Virus record (IMG/VR): IMGVR_UViG_3300033156_000246
Location: 1-50,849 of that record
Source of the DNA: a virus
Direction: 5' to 3' (one strand)
Length of the DNA stretch: 50,849 nt
Part shown: piece by piece, positions 1 through 7,263 of the stretch
How the letters are laid out: each line of letters begins with the position of its first letter
How positions within the stretch are numbered: position 1 is the first letter of the stretch
Translations under genes and position numbers: made by a program
The notes under the pieces: generated by a model
Told to the model about the DNA's origin: nothing
What the model saw: only the letters and a program-made list of their open reading frames with translations
Database searches by the model: none

Positions 1-114
1 TTTTTGATGAAGTACAGTGGGTCAGAACGAGCCTTAGCAACTTCCAAGACGTATTTACATGGGTCTTTCAACGTGCTCATCTTTCTATAACCTGATACCA
101 AACCTCTCCCGGCT
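1..114. repeat. Terminal direct repeat, left copy
   Basis: Bases 1-114 are identical to 50736-50849. The repeat lies inside the end of the SAM decarboxylase gene and the start of the terminase gene, so the two contig ends join into continuous coding sequence. This indicates a circular or circularly permuted molecule of about 50,735 bp, or an assembler overlap of a circular genome, rather than a functional terminal repeat. Confidence 0.95.
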
Positions 115-409
115 TGAAGTAGTCAAGTATGTAGTTAATAAAGCCATAATAATCGTGGCTCTCGGAGCACGTGAAAAAGTCAACGTATGCTTCTCCGTTT
201 TCAGGGAACGTGTGAATTGACGCATGTGATTCAGCAAGAAGTATCACACAGGTGTATCCATGTGGGTCAAATCTGTGTTCAGCAATACGTAAGACAGTTG
301 CACCAGTTTCACGCACAGCGGATAAGATACCTTCCCGTACCCAATCATTCTGAAACAGTTCTATTGATTCAATGCTGCCTAGGTTCATTATAACATGCCA
401 CATATTCAC
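77..409 (-). CDS. speD: S-adenosylmethionine decarboxylase proenzyme
   Basis: 110 residues, the usual length for prokaryotic class 1 AdoMetDC. The self-cleavage motif is present: Glu60-Ser61 followed by His-Ala-Ser-Ile-His66-Thr-Phe-Pro-Glu, then Cys81 in a VDFFTC motif. These match the Glu62/Ser63, His68 and Cys83 of the Thermotoga type. Known family role: the pyruvoyl enzyme makes decarboxylated SAM, the aminopropyl donor for spermidine. The gene sits between two small membrane-protein genes and terminase in the late operon; its stop overlaps the TerL ATG (ATGA). GTG at 409 overlaps the upstream stop; ATG at 403 is an alternative. No aminopropyltransferase was seen, so it would feed a host pathway, perhaps to neutralise packaged DNA (inference). 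Confidence 0.93.
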   Translation of the reverse strand: MNMWHVIMNLGSIESIELFQNDWVREGILSAVRETGATVLRIAEHRFDPHGYTCVILLAESHASIHTFPENGEAYVDFFTCSESHDYYGFINYILDYFKPGEVWYQVIER

Positions 410-636
410 TTCTTGCTTACCACTTTATTACAAATCGCTATTGCTGCACCAAGTGCTGCGAGTAGTGTTATGAGAAATTCATGTGTGCCGTAGATACACA
501 CATCATCTACGTTGAACAGATACCCTTCCTTGATGTATTCGTCTCCCAACAACGCAAGGATGAAGACTGCTACCCAAAACAACGCCCTTTTAGGCAAATT
601 CTTGACGAGATCTTCTCTACTTGGTCTCCTACTCAT
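406..636 (-). CDS. Small two-helix membrane protein
   Basis: 76 residues. A basic N-terminus (MSRRPSRED) is followed by a hydrophobic segment near residues 19-30, a short acidic loop with a Cys, and a second hydrophobic segment near residues 52-68, then a Lys-rich tail. ATG at 636 overlaps the upstream stop (ATGA) and its stop overlaps the decarboxylase start. The size and topology fit a holin-like or virion membrane protein, but there is no recognised family. Confidence 0.75.
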   Translation of the reverse strand: MSRRPSREDLVKNLPKRALFWVAVFILALLGDEYIKEGYLFNVDDVCIYGTHEFLITLLAALGAAIAICNKVVSKK

Positions 637-821
637 GTCTTGGCTCTACTACCAAAGTAGAAACCAAATGCTGTACCAAATGCACTTATGAGCCAATCTG
701 GTACTTCTCCCGACCAAAGGTAGATGAACATTGTACCACTAATTACGGATATAGCCAATATCGCCCTTACACTTCCTTTGGGCAAACCAAGTGGCTCTCT
801 TCCCTCAACCATACTTATCAC
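633..821 (-). CDS. Small membrane protein, possible holin
   Basis: 62 residues from GTG at 821, which overlaps the upstream stop; ATG at 812 would give 59. It has the motif LPKGSVRAILAI leading into a hydrophobic stretch, then a second hydrophobic stretch ending GFYFGSRAKT. I recognise the LPxGSVRA-hydrophobic pattern from short membrane proteins of phages and prokaryotes, without a defined function. With the next gene it forms a membrane-protein pair between TerS and AdoMetDC. Confidence 0.72.
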   Translation of the reverse strand: MISMVEGREPLGLPKGSVRAILAISVISGTMFIYLWSGEVPDWLISAFGTAFGFYFGSRAKT

Positions 822-1327
822 ACGTTCAACACGTTTTCCAACTTACCCATAACCTTGGCTCTGCAGTCATCACAAAGCTCTTCAACAATCAACGTGACAA
901 TCTCATCGAGCTTACGGTTATAATCCTGTAGCTCTACCACAACTTGGTTCTTGTTTATCTTACCGTCAAGCTCAGCAAGCACAGAGAGAACCTGTCTGTA
1001 CTCCTTCACAAGTGATGTCAGTGCATTAACAGTCTTGAAGCTAAGCTCTTCTGCACTGGTGCTCTTGACACGCTTGAGCCACATCTCAAGGTCAAGCAGT
1101 AGCAAGTACAGCTTACGCCTGTAGTTGATTATGTTTTGCAAGTCATCAGTTGGCTGCTCTACGTAACCATTGGGATGATGAATGTGTATGTGCTCAAGTG
1201 CTTGCTCTTTAGTTATGTTGAACAAATCACATATTTGACGAATCGTGACTCTACCTTGGAGATATGACTCAGTGATAAAATAACCCTCAGATCCTGCATT
1301 ACACACTGGACACTTTTCCACTGACAT
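818..1327 (-). CDS. Candidate terminase small subunit
   Basis: 169 residues. The N-terminus has a zinc-type CPVC motif, then a helix-turn-helix-like stretch (VTIRQICDLFNITKEQALEHI, about residues 27-47, shown here as two words VTIRQICDLF and NITKEQALEHI). A long helical region follows (about 70-160). It is the first gene of the leftward late operon, upstream of TerL. DNA-binding N-terminus plus helical oligomerisation region fits TerS; this rests on position and architecture rather than a clear family match. The ATG has no Shine-Dalgarno sequence; a TATA box 26-33 bases upstream suggests an almost leaderless mRNA. Confidence 0.6.
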   Translation of the reverse strand: MSVEKCPVCNAGSEGYFITESYLQGRVTIRQICDLFNITKEQALEHIHIHHPNGYVEQPTDDLQNIINYRRKLYLLLLDLEMWLKRVKSTSAEELSFKTVNALTSLVKEYRQVLSVLAELDGKINKNQVVVELQDYNRKLDEIVTLIVEELCDDCRAKVMGKLENVLNV

Positions 1328-1375
1328 GCTACGACAAATCTTTGCACGTTAAGATATAAATACTTTACTACTATA
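1328..1375 (-). promoter_or_regulatory. Late promoter, near-leaderless
   Basis: On the minus strand TTTATATC occupies 1360-1353. With usual archaeal spacing (TATA centre about 26 bases before the start), transcription would begin at about 1330, only a few bases before the ATG at 1327. No ribosome binding site precedes that ATG, which agrees with a leaderless transcript. This would drive the whole leftward late unit. Confidence 0.6.
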
Positions 1376-1389
1376 TCAGAAACAACCGT

Positions 1390-1420
1390 ACCTTAGGTTG
1401 AGCACCCCCGGACCTTAGGT
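1390..1420. promoter_or_regulatory. Twin palindromic operator candidate
   Basis: Two copies of the palindrome ACCTTAGGT lie at 1390-1398 and 1412-1420, centres 22 bp apart (about two helical turns). They lie just upstream of the late TATA box. The surrounding bases are unusually GC-rich for this region. The arrangement fits two dimers of a regulator on one DNA face. Confidence 0.5.
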
Positions 1421-1464
1421 TCACCCCGTCGCCAAGTGGTTTGTCCATTCTCGGCTTCCAACCA

Positions 1465-1645
1465 GCACTCGCTCAGACGCAATCTCAGGCTCTCTGGTGC
1501 AAGATTTGCCACAAGGTGAGGGTCAGCATAGGGTCGCCACGCAGGGTTGCTCAGAACGCCTCAGATTTGATGACCATGACACGTTGTAGCATGGGTAGAT
1601 TTTCAGAACACCACTGTGCTGTATGGTGTCCTGCTGCTATACATA
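1465..1645. repeat. Dispersed intergenic element, copy 1 (diverged)
   Basis: Contains CTCAGACGCAATCTCAG (1472-1488) and further CTCAGA-like stretches near 1550 and 1560. It is a diverged member of the palindromic element family also found near 7140, 13650, 18150, 20180 and 31830. Confidence 0.45.
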
Positions 1646-2090
1646 AACCCCAATTCTTCATAAAATTTTAGCGATACCATACGTACGCATACATATATTT
1701 ATGTGTGCCAATACGTATCCGCAAAATATGCAATCTCCGAATTTATCTCACATTAATATATACCGACACATGCGATAGTCAAAATTATAGTTATCACTCA
1801 TACGTAAATCGGTAACACTATTTATATTTATACAAATATTTTTATGGTTCTCATTTTTGAGATGCTTCTCATTCCGATAGTTTATCAAAATCGAATCACC
1901 TAAATCCCGGATAAAAGTACCACTTGCGTTTAAAATTCACACATTTTTTACATATAGAAATGATATTTCACAACTTGTCAAAGTATCTCGTAACGGATTA
2001 ATAAGAACCATGTATTTGCGGAACAGAGCCAGTATATCCGATATCCGGAATCCCATCATAATGCTGAGTCCTCATATAAGTGAGTGAGGT
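1646..2090. other. AT-rich non-coding region
   Basis: No convincing gene on either strand. It is AT-rich with scattered TACGTA-like words. I see no strong long inverted repeat here. It forms the left part of the large intergenic region between divergent early and late genes. Confidence 0.5.
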
Positions 2091-2760
2091 TTATAATATG
2101 CTACGAACCCCCCCCTGGGGTATATGTAAATCATGCTACAGTGTAGCAGTATTACTCCCATGCTACACAATACCACTCTATATATCTATCCACACACACT
2201 ATACAAATCTGCAATAATACTTCTCCATACTCCATTTACTACATGCTACAGCCTACATATACCTATATTTCTCAGTGTGTTACCAAATATCATCCTATAT
2301 ATCAACATACATCTACTATACATATATCTACTACTATACTATACATCTACTTATACTACTATATACTATATACGTAATTAATCTAATATGTTATATTATA
2401 TACTTATACTACTACATAACTATAGTATTATATACTTATACGTAATATACTTAATAGTATACTTATAGACCTAGTCCTTCACTTAACGCATAATATAGAC
2501 TTTAACCTCACCTATCGCATAATGAAAACTGCGTAATAGCATGTTATAGACTTATGATCTCCCTATCCTGCCTCTCCTAATTCTTATACGTATATACATA
2601 ACACTATTACGTTATCAGTATATGTAATATGAATATGTAATATAGTATAATGTAATAAGAGAATAGAGTAAAAAGTAGAGTAATAAATTCATATAATACG
2701 TAAATTCACATAATGGCAAAACCTAAAGGTTTATAAACAGTTGTGATAAGTTAATGCTGT
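2091..2760. other. Candidate replication origin region
   Basis: Three exact CATGCTACA words (2132-2140, 2159-2167, 2242-2250) and a variant ATGCTACGA (2098-2106) cluster within 155 bp. The second overlaps the palindrome GCTACAGTGTAGC (2135-2147). A C8-T-G4 tract lies at 2108-2120. This is followed by about 450 bp of extremely AT-rich sequence full of TATAC repeats, like a DNA-unwinding element. Iterons next to an AT-rich stretch, between divergent transcription units, fit an origin. No initiator binding is shown. Confidence 0.5.
2697..2740 (+). promoter_or_regulatory. Early promoter P1
   Basis: TTTATAAA at 2730-2737 with a purine-rich BRE-like TAAAGG just upstream. The 40 bases before it are nearly the same as those before P2 (TACGTAAATTCA, then TGG-AAAA, then AAAGGTTTATA). 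The predicted start is about 2760, before the GGAGGTGA of the first early gene. Confidence 0.7.
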
Positions 2761-2783
2761 AAAAAAAAGGAGGTGATAAAAAA

Positions 2784-3002
2784 ATGGAGATATTTAGAAA
2801 ATACTACGATGGGAGTACATATGCAAGAAAGTATTTCTTAACCTATAGTGGAGAGTACATCCTGAGAATAGATTATGGAGGAGAAGAAGACTACAAGTTT
2901 GAGTTTGAGCACATCAAAGATGTGCTCAAATTCTTGAGAGAAGCAGAAGGTATCAGAGCAGAAGAAATAGTCGACTTCATAATAACGTCTTCTTATGCAT
3001 AA
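2784..3002 (+). CDS. Early protein, unknown
   Basis: 72 residues, acidic and aromatic-rich, no recognised domain. It has a near-perfect ribosome binding site (AAAGGAGGTGAT) seven bases before ATG and its own promoter. Its TAA stop runs straight into a T-tract, a likely archaeal terminator. This single-gene, strongly expressed layout suggests an early host-directed function (inference). Confidence 0.75.
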   Translation: MEIFRKYYDGSTYARKYFLTYSGEYILRIDYGGEEDYKFEFEHIKDVLKFLREAEGIRAEEIVDFIITSSYA

Positions 3003-3092
3003 TTTTTTTTCCACAATTTCTTTTATCTATATGAAATATATATTTATTCAATCAGCTATTTTTACATTAAACTTAAGATATATTTCACATAC

Positions 3093-3135
3093 TACGTAAA
3101 TTCATATAGTGGTAAAATCGAAAGGTTTATATATT
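3093..3135 (+). promoter_or_regulatory. Early promoter P2, paralogous to P1
   Basis: TTTATATA at 3126-3133 preceded by GAAAGG. The block from TACGTAAATTCA to the TATA box repeats that of P1 with few changes, so the two promoters are probably co-regulated and arose by duplication. Confidence 0.7.
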
Positions 3136-3180
3136 GTTATGAATACTGATAAATTGAAAAAAAAAAGGAGGTGGTAAAAA

Positions 3181-3384
3181 GTGTCGGAAGTGTGCGAAGT
3201 GTGCGGCTGTATTATCTGCGAGCATGAGCCGCCATGCTTTAATGTAGTGGCGGCTCATGCATGGTTCGACGAAGATCGGGGCATAGTGGTAATACTATGC
3301 CCCGACTGTCTGGAGGAAATCGAGTGGCGGGATGATCTGAGACCCGCCACCGATGAAGAAGTGGAGATGTATCTATCTGACTAA
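3181..3384 (+). CDS. Small zinc-ribbon-like early protein
   Basis: 67 residues from GTG, with AAGGAGGTGGT upstream. Cys/His content fits metal binding: CEVCGCIIC near residues 5-13, a His and Cys just after, and CPDC near residue 40. The acidic C-terminus suggests protein contacts. Base composition is more GC-rich than the neighbouring genes. The stop is TAA plus an 11-base T-tract. Function unknown. Confidence 0.78.
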   Translation: MSEVCEVCGCIICEHEPPCFNVVAAHAWFDEDRGIVVILCPDCLEEIEWRDDLRPATDEEVEMYLSD

Positions 3385-3415
3385 TTTTTTTTTTTGAAAA
3401 AAAGGAGGTGATGGT

Positions 3416-3523
3416 ATGAACTTGAGAGAGATTGAGTTTGAGAAAGAAAGAATCAGTGGATTATTGAGAGAAGTTGAAAGACTGCAAGCAGAGATACAGC
3501 AATTGAAAAGAGAGGTGAGGTGA
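3416..3523 (+). CDS. 35-residue coiled-coil mini-protein
   Basis: A short ORF with AAAAGGAGGTGATGGT directly before ATG. It encodes only a charged amphipathic helix with Leu/Ile spaced in heptads (LLREVERLQAEIQQLKREV). It overlaps nothing and ends four bases before the next ATG. The very strong ribosome site argues that it is real; it could act as a dimerisation partner or decoy. Confidence 0.65.
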   Translation: MNLREIEFEKERISGLLREVERLQAEIQQLKREVR

Positions 3524-3527
3524 TAAA

Positions 3528-3839
3528 ATGGAAAGAAAAGAAATATTGGTTGAATATCTGGATGGGTTGTTGTCGGTGGAGGGTGGTAAAATGGAAGTGG
3601 AAAAAATAGTACTGGAGATTGTAAGAGATCTGAAAAAGGTGGGGTTTAATGTTGGTATAATAGAATCAAATAGAGATACGGAAACATACATAATATCAGT
3701 GAACTACAGCAGTGCTGCGGAAGTGCAGGCGGTAGGACAGATAATAGATAGTTATTGTATGAAACACAAATTAGATCACACAGCACTGCCTGCGAATGGT
3801 ATTTTTACAGCAATAATAAAAAAATGGGAGAATGAGTAA
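3528..3839 (+). CDS. Early protein, unknown
   Basis: 103 residues; GAGGTGATAAA precedes ATG. No domain recognised. A second strong start lies inside the gene (GGAGGGTGGTAAA then ATG at 3591), which would give an 82-residue form, so two products are possible. The following gene starts eight bases before this stop. Confidence 0.7.
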   Translation: MERKEILVEYLDGLLSVEGGKMEVEKIVLEIVRDLKKVGFNVGIIESNRDTETYIISVNYSSAAEVQAVGQIIDSYCMKHKLDHTALPANGIFTAIIKKWENE

Positions 3840-4302
3840 GATGAGGCATAAGTGTTTTGTTCTGGAGGAGATAGGTAAGTGGTCACCGACAGAGCAAAGA
3901 ATTTTTTGGTTTTACACAAATACAGAAGGAATGACCAGACTTTATACGGCATACCAACAAAAGCAAAACCAAAAACAGTATTCCAGATCAGAATGGCCGA
4001 AAGTGAAAAGTTCTGTCGAAAGAATAGAAAAAGAGGATAAAACAGTGATTGCATGGTTAAAAGACAGTGATGAGCTGGTAAAAGTTGCAAACAAGACTTT
4101 GGAGGGCATCAGAAGTAAGTACTTTTTCAGAAGGTGCAAAAGAAACATTGGGGGAACAGTATTAAGAAAACATGGCATCTCATGGGTTAGAATTGGTGAC
4201 GGAATCTTTGTCCCTACCGCAGATGGGGAAAAATATCCGGTTAGTATGATAACAGGAGTATTATTTGAGCATCAGCATCCTCATCCGTTTTCGTTACCAT
4301 AA
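3832..4302 (+). CDS. Early protein, unknown, basic
   Basis: 156 residues, rich in Lys/Arg. The region near residues 10-60 resembles a helical DNA-binding fold (SPTEQRIFWFY...), but I cannot assign a family. It overlaps the preceding gene by eight bases, so it is co-transcribed. The TAA stop is followed by an 18-base T-run, the strongest terminator-like tract in the window. Confidence 0.72.
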   Translation: MSKMRHKCFVLEEIGKWSPTEQRIFWFYTNTEGMTRLYTAYQQKQNQKQYSRSEWPKVKSSVERIEKEDKTVIAWLKDSDELVKVANKTLEGIRSKYFFRRCKRNIGGTVLRKHGISWVRIGDGIFVPTADGEKYPVSMITGVLFEHQHPHPFSLP

Positions 4303-4320
4303 TTTTTTTTTTTTTTTTTT
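4301..4320 (+). terminator. Long T-tract terminator
   Basis: The stop codon TAA is followed by about 18 consecutive T. Archaeal RNA polymerase terminates at such T-runs without needing a hairpin. It isolates the upstream genes from the structured leader downstream. Confidence 0.7.
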
Positions 4321-4350
4321 TGCTCTTTTGTGTTATTTGTTATCAACCCG

Positions 4351-4410
4351 AATAATTTGCGCATTTTCATAACCATAGAGTGAGGAGAGTAGAAGGATAA
4401 TACTCTCCTC
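4351..4410 (+). promoter_or_regulatory. Promoter plus 5' hairpin of structured RNA
   Basis: AATAATTT at 4351-4358 is a weak TATA-like element about 25 bases before a long hairpin, so the RNA would begin almost exactly at the hairpin. Its stem is GAGGAGAGTA (4382-4391) paired with TACTCTCCTC (4401-4410), extendable by one AT pair, with a nine-base loop GAAGGATAA. Confidence 0.5.
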
Positions 4411-4516
4411 ATGCATGGCTCCGATTTGGAGACCGTGCAGAGATTAAAACGTGAGTTTAGCCATGGGAGTGACCAGCTTAAGGCTGGTAATTCGGGTTAA
4501 ATTCCCGGCACTCCCA
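4411..4516 (+). ncRNA. Structured RNA with tRNA-like 3' domain
   Basis: Hairpin 2 pairs GCATGG (4413-4418) with CCGTGC (4433-4438) and CTCC with GGAG around a GATTT loop. The 3' part (4465-4516) folds like a tRNA lacking its anticodon arm. It has a perfect 7-bp acceptor (GGGAGTG with CACTCCC), one base, then a D-like arm CCAGC-TTAAG-GCTGG. A T-arm TCGGG-TTAAATT-CCCGG follows, then discriminator A. The short D-loop without GG, the single base before the D-stem and a T-loop without C56 recall tRNA-Pyl. No CCA is encoded. CATGGCT (4414-4420) can alternatively pair with AGCCATG (4459-4465), so two states are possible. Function unknown; it ends 22 bases before the next gene. Confidence 0.5.
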
Positions 4517-4538
4517 AAGCTTGAAAAGAGGTGAGAAT

Positions 4539-5189
4539 ATGGGTTTTGAGGAGTTTAGAGATGTATTGAAAGATTTGACAGCAGAAAAAGAAATAAGGGA
4601 ACTGCTGACACAACAGGTACAGCATGCACAGCAGATAAACGGAATCGAAGAACTGTTTTACAATGTCGGTGAACTAGAGGTCATGAAAGTGGTTGGTAAA
4701 GAGGTCCTAGAGTTTTGCAATGACATGATAACCACTGTGGAAGTTATTGAGCTTGAGAACAGAATAAAAGCAATAAGCAAAGATATCGCTGAGACCAAAG
4801 CATGGATCATCACTTATGCAAAAGAGGGATTAACGAATGATGTTGAAAGACTTGCAAGACAACTTAACGAACTTGAGAATGAAAAGAAGCAATTGCAAGA
4901 GAAGCTCAAGCAGGCAAGACAAAAAGCAAAGAAGGAGAAGAAGCCTTTTGCTGAATCAGCAAAAGACATCAGAACAGAGCTCAAGCAGATTAACGAAAAG
5001 AAGAAGAAAGAATTCGAAGATAACGCTGGCACAGTAAACAGCATGGCAATTGAGAAGTTCATCGAAGTCTTTACTCCACATTATTATGAGCATTTAGCTA
5101 AGATCAAGAAGCAACAGAGAAAGGCAGAAAAGGAGAAGAAAGAAGAAAAGAAGGAAAAGAAGAAACAGGCAAAGAAGAGCAAAAAGTGA
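4539..5189 (+). CDS. Coiled-coil, Lys-rich-tailed protein
   Basis: 216 residues from ATG 4539, chosen for the GAGGTGAGAAT ribosome site. An N-terminal globular part (about 1-75) precedes a long charged coiled coil (about 80-150), a short ordered stretch (about 160-190), and a C-terminal tail almost wholly Lys/Glu. It lies just downstream of the structured RNA. Lys-rich tails often bind nucleic acid; no family is recognised. Confidence 0.75.
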   Translation: MGFEEFRDVLKDLTAEKEIRELLTQQVQHAQQINGIEELFYNVGELEVMKVVGKEVLEFCNDMITTVEVIELENRIKAISKDIAETKAWIITYAKEGLTNDVERLARQLNELENEKKQLQEKLKQARQKAKKEKKPFAESAKDIRTELKQINEKKKKEFEDNAGTVNSMAIEKFIEVFTPHYYEHLAKIKKQQRKAEKEKKEEKKEKKKQAKKSKK

Positions 5190-5192
5190 ATT

Positions 5193-5711
5193 ATGTCTTT
5201 CATTTTTTCTTATTATTCTGCCTATTTTCCACGCACGGATACTTTGCTTATCAGTAAAGACAAAATAACAATAAGACAATATGCCGAGATTCTGAAAAAC
5301 CATAATCACGGCTTATATAAGCTTAAAAAGAAGTATAGGCGTTATGAGATACCATTAAACCATTTGGCAAGGACTCTCACTGAAAAACTAAACGTTAAAG
5401 TTGTCGTACTAAGAAAATATCATCGATTGACTCCTTATCAGTTTAATAATGCATCAAAAAACGGATTATATCCAAATAAGGCAATTGCATTAAGCTATAT
5501 TCTTGAAAAAGCAGGAATTAACGTTAAAACTCTGAAAACCTTCACGGATTACAGATACATCGACAAAAGAGGAAAAGAAAAGACAATCACAAAAGCTGAT
5601 AACGCAGTAATAATCAACAGTAACATAAAAATTGAGTTTATAGATCTACCGATCGGCATTACCTTTAAAATCAATGCACCCCATCAATATATCCAAAGAT
5701 TGTACCCATAA
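5193..5711 (+). CDS. Basic protein of unknown function
   Basis: 172 residues, strongly basic and Tyr/Asn/Ile-rich, starting three bases after the preceding stop, so co-expressed with the coiled-coil gene. No domain recognised. AT-rich codon use differs from the central genes. The TAA stop continues into a T-tract. The pair with its structured leader could be one functional unit (inference). Confidence 0.7.
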   Translation: MSFIFSYYSAYFPRTDTLLISKDKITIRQYAEILKNHNHGLYKLKKKYRRYEIPLNHLARTLTEKLNVKVVVLRKYHRLTPYQFNNASKNGLYPNKAIALSYILEKAGINVKTLKTFTDYRYIDKRGKEKTITKADNAVIINSNIKIEFIDLPIGITFKINAPHQYIQRLYP

Positions 5712-5905
5712 TTTTTTTTCATAGCTAAGTATTAATGCTATTAGTTGACAATATAGTCTAATTGCAAATTACATATAACTTCGATCTAAACTTTTATGTC
5801 AACATATAACATTAAAATGCTTATACGCAGATACAATCAACATTAAAATTTTGTTACATAAACTTTTTCTTTTTATTTTTTTGTTTCATTTCGTTTGCCT
5901 CCTGT
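5712..5905. other. Non-coding AT-rich spacer
   Basis: No gene is supported. It begins with a T-tract after the upstream stop. TTATA at 5822-5826 is a possible weak TATA element for the hairpin leader downstream. Confidence 0.45.
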
Positions 5906-5906
5906 A

Positions 5907-6004
5907 TTTTAAGGGGGCAGTTTTAAAGGGGCAGCTTATGCTGTCCCATTTTAAGGGGCTGACTTTATGCAGTCAGTCCCATGTTAAAAAATATTTTAAG
6001 GGGG
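5907..6004 (+). promoter_or_regulatory. Tandem-hairpin leader with repeated TTTTAAGGGG
   Basis: Four copies of TTTTAA(A)GGGG lie at 5907, 5921, 5949 and 5994. The GGGG of copies 2 and 3 starts two hairpins: GGGGCAGC-TTAT-GCTGTCCC (5928-5947) and GGGGCTGACT-TTATGC-AGTCAGTCCC (5955-5980). Copy 4 serves as the ribosome site for the gene at 6012. Each hairpin hides a Shine-Dalgarno-like GGGG, so translational control or binding of a regulator is likely. Confidence 0.6.
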
Positions 6005-6011
6005 TGAGTGT

Positions 6012-6284
6012 ATGGAGTCCGAAAAAAGAAGAGTTGTGAGTGTTGGTGAAAATACATATCAGGAGATTTTAAGGCAAGGCTTGGAGCATGAAATGTTGTT
6101 TAAAGAGAGAGAGTGGGAAACAAACCACAGAGGACTTGAGAGTTTAAAGGGGGCGGTGTTAATATCGGCATTCCATAGTTCAACACATTGGAAGTTGTTT
6201 TTTAGGACACCAGAAGGAAAGATACTTAGGGTAATTTTACCCGCTGATTACTTCGGCAGACCGTTTGAAGTGAAAGAGCTTTAA
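6012..6284 (+). CDS. Unknown protein behind hairpin leader
   Basis: 90 residues; AAGGGGGTGAGTGT precedes ATG. The N-terminus is helical and charged, the C-terminus looks beta-rich (WKLFFRTPEGKILRVILPADYF). No family recognised. First of four closely packed small genes (6012-7118), each preceded by a TTTAAAGGGG-type ribosome site. Confidence 0.7.
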   Translation: MESEKRRVVSVGENTYQEILRQGLEHEMLFKEREWETNHRGLESLKGAVLISAFHSSTHWKLFFRTPEGKILRVILPADYFGRPFEVKEL

Positions 6285-6296
6285 AGGGGTGAAAGT

Positions 6297-6497
6297 GTGT
6301 CCGGGAGAAAAGTTGGCTACATAATTGAATTGGATGGTACAAGGTATGTGTTAATAGTACCGTCAGAAGTATTGCAAAGAACTATAAGTGACATTTGGAA
6401 AGACTGTAGTGGTGACATTGACGCATTTGAGTATACTCTACACAGAATGGGCTGTGAGATATATGACCTAATAGGTGATGTAGTTTTAAAGGGGTGA
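6297..6497 (+). CDS. Unknown small protein
   Basis: 66 residues from GTG, with TTTAAAGGGGTGAAAGT upstream overlapping the previous stop. Predicted beta strands at the start (VGYIIELDGTRYVLIVPSEV), then helix. No family recognised. Confidence 0.65.
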   Translation: MSGRKVGYIIELDGTRYVLIVPSEVLQRTISDIWKDCSGDIDAFEYTLHRMGCEIYDLIGDVVLKG

Positions 6498-6501
6498 ACA
6501 T

Positions 6502-6810
6502 ATGAAATTAAAAATAAATTTTGAAAACAAGACTGTCACAATCGATGGTTACATGAAAAAATATAGCAAAGTTCAGTTGTTAGCCAAAGAAATTGACCGG
6601 ACAATAAGCCAGTATGCAAAAGATGAAAAGCTGCAGAGAGTAACAATAAAGCAACCATTGAAGACAGTTTTTAAGGCGGGATTGTGGGTCAGCAGACCAG
6701 AAATAGTGGCAATATACAACTGGCGATATGCACAGAACACGTATTTTATCCATGACCCAAAGCTGGAAAACATCGTTAGAAACGTACTTCTTAAAAGTTT
6801 AAAGGCTTAA
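6502..6810 (+). CDS. Unknown small basic protein
   Basis: 102 residues; TTTTAAAGGGGTGAACAT precedes ATG and overlaps the preceding stop. Lys-rich; no recognised family. The TAA stop leads into an eight-base T-tract, a probable terminator. Confidence 0.68.
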   Translation: MKLKINFENKTVTIDGYMKKYSKVQLLAKEIDRTISQYAKDEKLQRVTIKQPLKTVFKAGLWVSRPEIVAIYNWRYAQNTYFIHDPKLENIVRNVLLKSLKA

Positions 6811-6848
6811 TTTTTTTTGCTTTAAAAGCTTTTAAGGGGGTGGTTGAA

Positions 6849-7118
6849 ATGCAGTTGGTAGTAGGTCTAATCGGAAGCGTAAAAGGAGATAAGATGCAGT
6901 ATAATCAAAAAAAGAAATGGCTGAGAACTGCTGTTAAGTCGTTCATCATGGAGCGTTTTGCAGAGACTATGTTCAATGATGTCGTTTTTGCGGTAAAAGA
7001 CGATAGGTTATGGTATTTAGCATACACTGCCGGACTGCCGACTATCAATGACAAACAATTGTTCAACAGAGCTGAAGTGTTGGTCGATATTGACAAAGGC
7101 ACAATAGTGCTGAGATAA
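6849..7118 (+). CDS. Unknown small protein
   Basis: 89 residues from ATG 6849, which lies at proper distance from AAGGGGGTGG; the in-frame GTG at 6840 sits inside that ribosome site. An internal ATG at 6894 with GGAGATAAG before it would give a shorter form. No domain recognised. Last gene before the first well-conserved dispersed element. Confidence 0.65.
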   Translation: MQLVVGLIGSVKGDKMQYNQKKKWLRTAVKSFIMERFAETMFNDVVFAVKDDRLWYLAYTAGLPTINDKQLFNRAEVLVDIDKGTIVLR

Positions 7119-7132
7119 GTTTAGGCTTTGTG

Positions 7133-7245
7133 TGAGAATCCTCTCAGACGCAATCTGAGGGGGTTCTCATGCAGAATTTTTTGTCACCCAATGGTTTTAC
7201 TCGTGGTTAGTGAATTTGCTCTCAGATGCAATCTGAGCTATTGTT
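7133..7245. repeat. Dispersed intergenic element, copy 2
   Basis: Two palindromes, CTCAGACGCAATCTGAG (7143-7159) and CTCAGATGCAATCTGAG (7221-7237), flank a spacer containing TTCTCATGCAGAATTTTTTG. Bases 7135-7169 form a 15-bp stem (two wobble pairs) with a CGCAA loop. The element separates the 6.0-7.1 kb and 7.3-13.6 kb gene blocks. Confidence 0.75.
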
Positions 7246-7263
7246 ATGTTATAGTTTAACACC

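Noticed and set aside
1-114. Packaging-type terminal repeat or cos end
   Set aside because: The repeat lies in the middle of coding sequence that continues across the join, and its size fits an assembly overlap of a circular or permuted genome.
2133-2381. Plus-strand open frame in the AT-rich region
   Set aside because: Low-complexity translation (Tyr/Leu/Ile/Thr), no ribosome site, overlaps the origin-like iterons.
4465-4516. Complete functional tRNA gene
   Set aside because: The anticodon arm is absent, so it cannot decode; annotated instead as a tRNA-like RNA.
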